Source: Warburgia ugandensis
Taxonomy: Eukaryota; Streptophyta; Magnoliopsida; Canellales; Canellaceae
NCBI GenBank assembly: GCA_035236585.1
Contig: CP141132.1
Coordinates: 20,559,945 to 20,623,944 of the forward strand
Length of the DNA stretch: 64,000 nt
Direction of reading: 5' to 3'
Shown: one piece after another, positions 59,481 to 64,000 of the stretch
Layout: every line of letters begins with the position of its first letter
Position numbering within the stretch: position 1 is the stretch's first letter
The notes under the pieces: generated by a model
Databases searched by the model: none
What the model was told of the DNA's origin: nothing
Seen by the model: only the letters and a program-made list of their open reading frames with translations
Translations under genes and position numbers: made by a program

Positions 59481-62333
59481 TAATTGTAGTATTGTAAGGT
59501 TGAATCTAGAGGGAAGATATAGTGTGAATTTATAATTAAATTATTCTAATATATTTATCCTAAAGAAAATTTACAAAAGGGAGTGCAATATAAGGTGTTA
59601 ACAAGATCAAGAGAATGAGAATTGAATTAAGGAGATTAATTATGATTAATTATTGGGACATAAGATCACCTAATTAAACAATAGGATCCACCATCGATTA
59701 ATTCTCTTTATAATTCAAAAAATAAATCGAAGCTATTACTATTTTCTTGGACATTGATTTCTTTGAAAATATAATATAGAAATCATTAAACATTGAAAAA
59801 TAGATAGATTATCAATTCTTAAGCATTCTATGTAAAACCTCATTATAAAAATCAAGGATTAATTCCAAGTATTCATTGTGAAAGGTAATGACATTAAATC
59901 AAACAAATGTACTAAGGATAATTCTATCTTTTCCAAATTAAGATGACTTCAAATTCAAATTTTTAAGACGTTTACGTGCCATTGGAAATTAATAAATGAT
60001 GTTTCCCAATGACAAGCTAGGATCACTTTAATCCTAGGTAAGAAAACATGTTAAGTATCCTATGTCTGAAATTATTCAAATCTACTATAAACCATAAAGC
60101 ATCTAAAACTATGGTAAAAGATTCCTAAAACAAACTAAAGTTCAAAGCTAAAACAATCCTAAAATCTATAAGAAATAAAACATGAAACTATTCTAGAAAC
60201 ATGAATAACATTCACCATGACTTCTTATCATCAAGACATGAAATTTGACCTTAAAACAAAATTAAAGAACTAGCTAAATTGCATTAAATCAAACTTTCAC
60301 TTCTTTCAAATTTGAAATAGCTCCCTTAGCAATCCCCTCAATCATCAACTCGTAACCAAGAATCTCTACTCCAATTTCCAAGGTGAAACTATTAATAGGA
60401 GAGTGACACTAGTGAATCACTAAAAAATTTTGAGGTTAGATGAAAATTTCAAAATTTTAGGGTGAACTGAAGCTAACTACTAGCAATTCACATTGAAACC
60501 CATGACTAATTTCCTCAAAAACTAAATATCAAAAAATAAAACCATATATGAATTAAATAAGAGATAAAGAGGTAATTGTAATAGGAGATTGACCGTGGGA
60601 ATTTGATATTTCAGGAAAAATCACTATTTTAGTGAAGAAGATAGGGACAATGCATGATGAACTCAACAACTTCCTTGATGAGTTCTGCTACTTCCAAGTT
60701 GAATTAAGTAGTAAAACTTTGTACTTAACACAATTAAATGCCTAATAATCCAATGGAACTATCCATTTTTTATGAAATCAAGTTAATTTTTAGTTTTTAT
60801 CAAATAGTAACACAGTTTTGCATAGATAGTAGTAAACCCTGTTACTATTTTTCACTAAAAAATGATGATCTATCCTATGTAGAGCTATAGAAAATTGATG
60901 TCAACTTCTTCCTAAGACATAAGAGAACCTTCACAACACTTTGGATAAAAAAAGAGAAATTGAGCAAGCATGTTAAGGAGATGAGAAAATCAAAGCATTA
61001 TCTTATAACAGAACATAGCAAGTATGTAGGTAACAAGGGGAAATATGGGATTATTTTCTAGCTCTTCTGCACCATCTCCCTAGGAAAACATGACTTACCC
61101 TTTTTCCTCAACAAAAAACTATACAAAAATCAACTTATAAAGGAGGGAATCTTAGTTGCTCATTATCAACTACTGAAGACAGTGGCAATGAAATAGGGGA
61201 GACAACTGTGAATCCTAATGTGTTTTAAAAATAATAAAAAATGTACAAATCTATAGTAATAGATAGTGCAAGAGCATGGGTTGATCTCACGAGGGCTCAA
61301 ATTATGAAATTAGAATTTTAAATTAGAATCTATGTTAAATAACCTTAACCTAGCCAATGAATTTAATGATAAAAAAGAAAATTAATCTAAAAATACTAAA
61401 GAGAGTAAATTAATCAAATTTCTAAATTCTAGGGTTTTGGAATCTACTACACTAAATTCACATACATTCAAAATTAAGCAAGCTTAGATTTAATACTATA
61501 GATGTTAATAAAATTGCAATGAATTAAAAGCATGGAATATGTGATCATTAAAAGCCATGATGTCTATGTTTTCATAATAATAGGTCCTTGCCTAATTTAG
61601 TATATTGTTCAAGCTTTAACTTGTCTTTTTAGGGCACAAATTAGCTAAGAATTTTATATACTAAATTAACTAATATAATATATTTAGTTTCTAACATGAT
61701 ATTTCCAATGAAAAGAACATTAAACATATAAATTAGTTTGCTAATCCCAAAATGGTATTTAAGAAAATTTTAAATCTAAAATTACATAACATGAATATAC
61801 CTAAAACTAGTATGGTTTCATCCTATCCCTAGAAAAAAATTCTAGCTACTCATATTCATTTTGAAACTTATATGAAAAATTAAATCTAACAACATATTTT
61901 AAGTAAAGTTACAACTAATCAAAACTAATGCTACCAACAATGTAAAGTAGAACTAACTAATGAAATAAAAACTAAACTTTTATTAAAATGGATACTATTA
62001 TAAGAACTTGGATACAAGAAGAAAGCAAAAATAAAGCAAAAGTTCCTTATGGATTGGATTAAATGTCTCTAACTTCTTCGCCATGCCAAATCTCCCCTTT
62101 GAGTTCTATCCAAACTGCACTACTACCTTCAATCATTAACCATACAATGTCTTCTACTTGTTGTGTCACTCAACAATCAATTTGGACACCAATCAATATC
62201 CACAACACAAGAGGGAACACTCACCACTCAAAAGCCCCATCTCAACCACATCCATACGTGAAACATATGTGTGTGGGTAATCAAAAGAGAAATATAGGGT
62301 GATGTTTTGAATTAGGAGAGAGTGGAAGAGATG
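59481..62333. other. AT-rich repeat-like region, no gene
   Basis: No coding region recognised. Motifs of the type gttgatctcacgaggg (61296) and gttgaatctagaggga (59500), each preceded by a gta-atag-like stretch, resemble LTR starts of some plant gypsy elements. The assignment is tentative. Confidence 0.3.
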
Positions 62334-63736
62334 ATAGGGATGCATGTAATAGAAAAGAGAGGTCGATCCCATGAGGAATCTTGCTAATTTGTTATGTTGA
62401 TTGGCTGTTATTTAAACCACTTATCCTAATTAAAGAAAGATTGGATTTGATTTAAACCAAGACTTTAAATGATGTGGAAAAGAAAACATGCATGGATTAG
62501 GAACATGAACTAAATGGAAACTTTTTAAAAACTAAAATTAGAAACTATCTAAAACTAAACTAAAGATGCACTTAATCTTAAATTACAACTAAGGAAACCT
62601 AAACATGAGGTAAACTAATCTACAAAACATGCAAAACTAAGGAACAATCAACTATGGTGTGCATGGTGGGCGGGGGGGGAGGGTATGGAACTCTATAGAA
62701 CTTATGCGTGGAAACCCCTTGGTCTTGTATGGATGTTTTCACTTCTTAAATTACTAGAATTCTATCCTAAGTAAAGGGGAAAGTAGAGATAAGGTTAGGA
62801 AAAGATAGAGATAACATAGAAAGGGAATTAGTAGTAGGACTCTAGGAAAGTGGGTGGAAGGTGGTTGAATGGGTGAAACATGCAAAACTTAAGGGAGGGA
62901 AGTGCCACTTTTTGAGGGAATTGGTGTGGAACTCCCTTCCTTAAAAGATATTTCATGTGGAAGGGTAGGAAAAGGAGAGTAAACAGAGGTAAAGATAAAG
63001 AAAGATGGGGAGATAGAGAGAAAAGAAAGAAAGGAAGAAAAGAAAGATTAAAAATTAAGACCCTTCTCCCATTGGTTTGTATGCATGCTATCTTCTTTTT
63101 AATTATCCTCTTGAAAATCACACTTTTAGCATGGATAATTGATTGAATTTCTCCTCCAATCGTGTGACTTTATATGGCATGGATTAGATGGCTTCAAGGC
63201 TTAATTTGATGACTCCTATAGCTTGGCTTCATGATTTACATCCTTGACTTCAATGGCTTGAATTGCTCAGCTTCTCCTAGCCTTTTCTTGATGGTTTAGG
63301 TGGCTTTCATGGCTTTACTTCACACAAAGGGGATGGATTTTGCATGGGCTCATTCTAATCACTTTTGATTCTTCCAATTGCTTCCTTGAACTCATTTTCT
63401 TGCATTGGAATAATCTTCAACTTTGCTTGATCTTGATCATCAATTCACATCTTAACTAATCTAAGTTGTTGGTTCATCATCTCCCTACATGCAAAAGATT
63501 AAATACCCTAATAAATTCTAAAAAATTATGATAATTCATATAATTTTTTGGATTATCTCCTGAACATGCAAAATATCAAACTTTTGAATCATTAGCTCAG
63601 AAACGCATGCATTATAAATTTTTAGAAAAATCCTACAATAATGCATTATAATTTATAACACATGGACTACCAGTTAGGTAATTTTTTTATACAAAATTGA
63701 ATACTCATCAATAGGGATGCATGCAATAGAAAAGAG
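62334..63736. repeat. 26-bp direct repeat flanking a 1.35-kb segment
   Basis: atagggatgcatgtaataga + aaagag (62334-62359) recurs at 63711-63736 with one difference. The enclosed segment starts aggtcgatcccatgagg and ends actcatca. It may be an insertion with an unusually long target duplication, or LTR-derived ends. Confidence 0.6.
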
Positions 63737-64000
63737 TGAGATGGATAGATGTAATAAAGATACTGTGCTTGAATGGAATGGACAAAGAATGGTTGGTACA
63801 TTGAATGATGAAGAGAATGAGATGTTGGATGGGTATTGTGAGGAAGGGAAAGTGGGATGGTGGAGAGAGGTGGGATGCATGGAAAGCAAAAGGAATGGAT
63901 GGAAATAGGGGTGCGTGGAAGTGAGAAGACAAATGGGAAGGATTATCTCCCTCCTTTCTTCATCTCTCAATGTCCCAAGTCCTCTCCTTAGAGGTTTCAA
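63737..64000. other. Purine-rich tract at window end
   Basis: A G/A-rich stretch that gives open frames in several registers on both strands because of composition; no gene recognised. Confidence 0.5.

Noticed and set aside
63674-64000. Several overlapping frames on both strands
   Set aside because: Caused by purine/pyrimidine bias of the stretch, which removes stop codons.

Overview
The window looks like nuclear DNA from a flowering plant with a large, transposon-rich genome. The evidence is one intron-rich plant housekeeping gene, plant-type Ty1/copia elements, an RTE-clade LINE family, hAT elements and Au-like tRNA-derived SINEs. The species cannot be named from this sequence. The only host gene I can support is the 3' three quarters of AUG3 (HAUS augmin-like complex subunit 3), on the + strand. 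Fourteen exons, assembled here by homology, run from 7710 to 55656 (1335 nt, 444 codons plus stop). All 13 internal introns have GT donors and AG acceptors and the reading frame is intact. The exons for roughly the first 170 residues were not found and probably lie upstream of base 1.

Layout: 1-2268 is an antisense RTE LINE with its 5' terminus. 4581-6980 is a sense, 5'-truncated LINE. AUG3 exons lie at 7710-9543, with a compound (CA)n minisatellite at 9600-10380. The introns then hold a SINE (11.4 kb), a deleted copia element with two LTRs (15.3-16.8 kb), a hAT element (18.2-20.2 kb), a LINE (22.6-24.4 kb) and two SINEs (25.8 and 26.5 kb). The 14.8-kb intron at 30.6-45.4 kb is a nest: a LINE split by a copia element, a hAT transposase split by a full-length-type LINE, a copia integrase fragment with a poly(G)-bounded tandem duplication, and GC-rich hAT-type terminal elements. 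The next large intron (46.3-54.6 kb) carries a LINE complete at both ends plus a SINE. From 57 kb on there are only degenerate repeat-like sequences, with no convincing gene.

How the parts relate: the AUG3 product would act in the augmin complex, which recruits gamma-tubulin to existing microtubules. Everything else looks like selfish DNA that has expanded its introns. Five of six LINE copies and all copia fragments lie antisense to AUG3. I see no bacterial-style system, CRISPR array or operon. The most unusual structures are two partial duplications of AUG3 exons, a 23-codon tandem repeat just upstream of the LINE endonuclease domain, and a stem-loop at the LINE 5' end that is duplicated in one copy.
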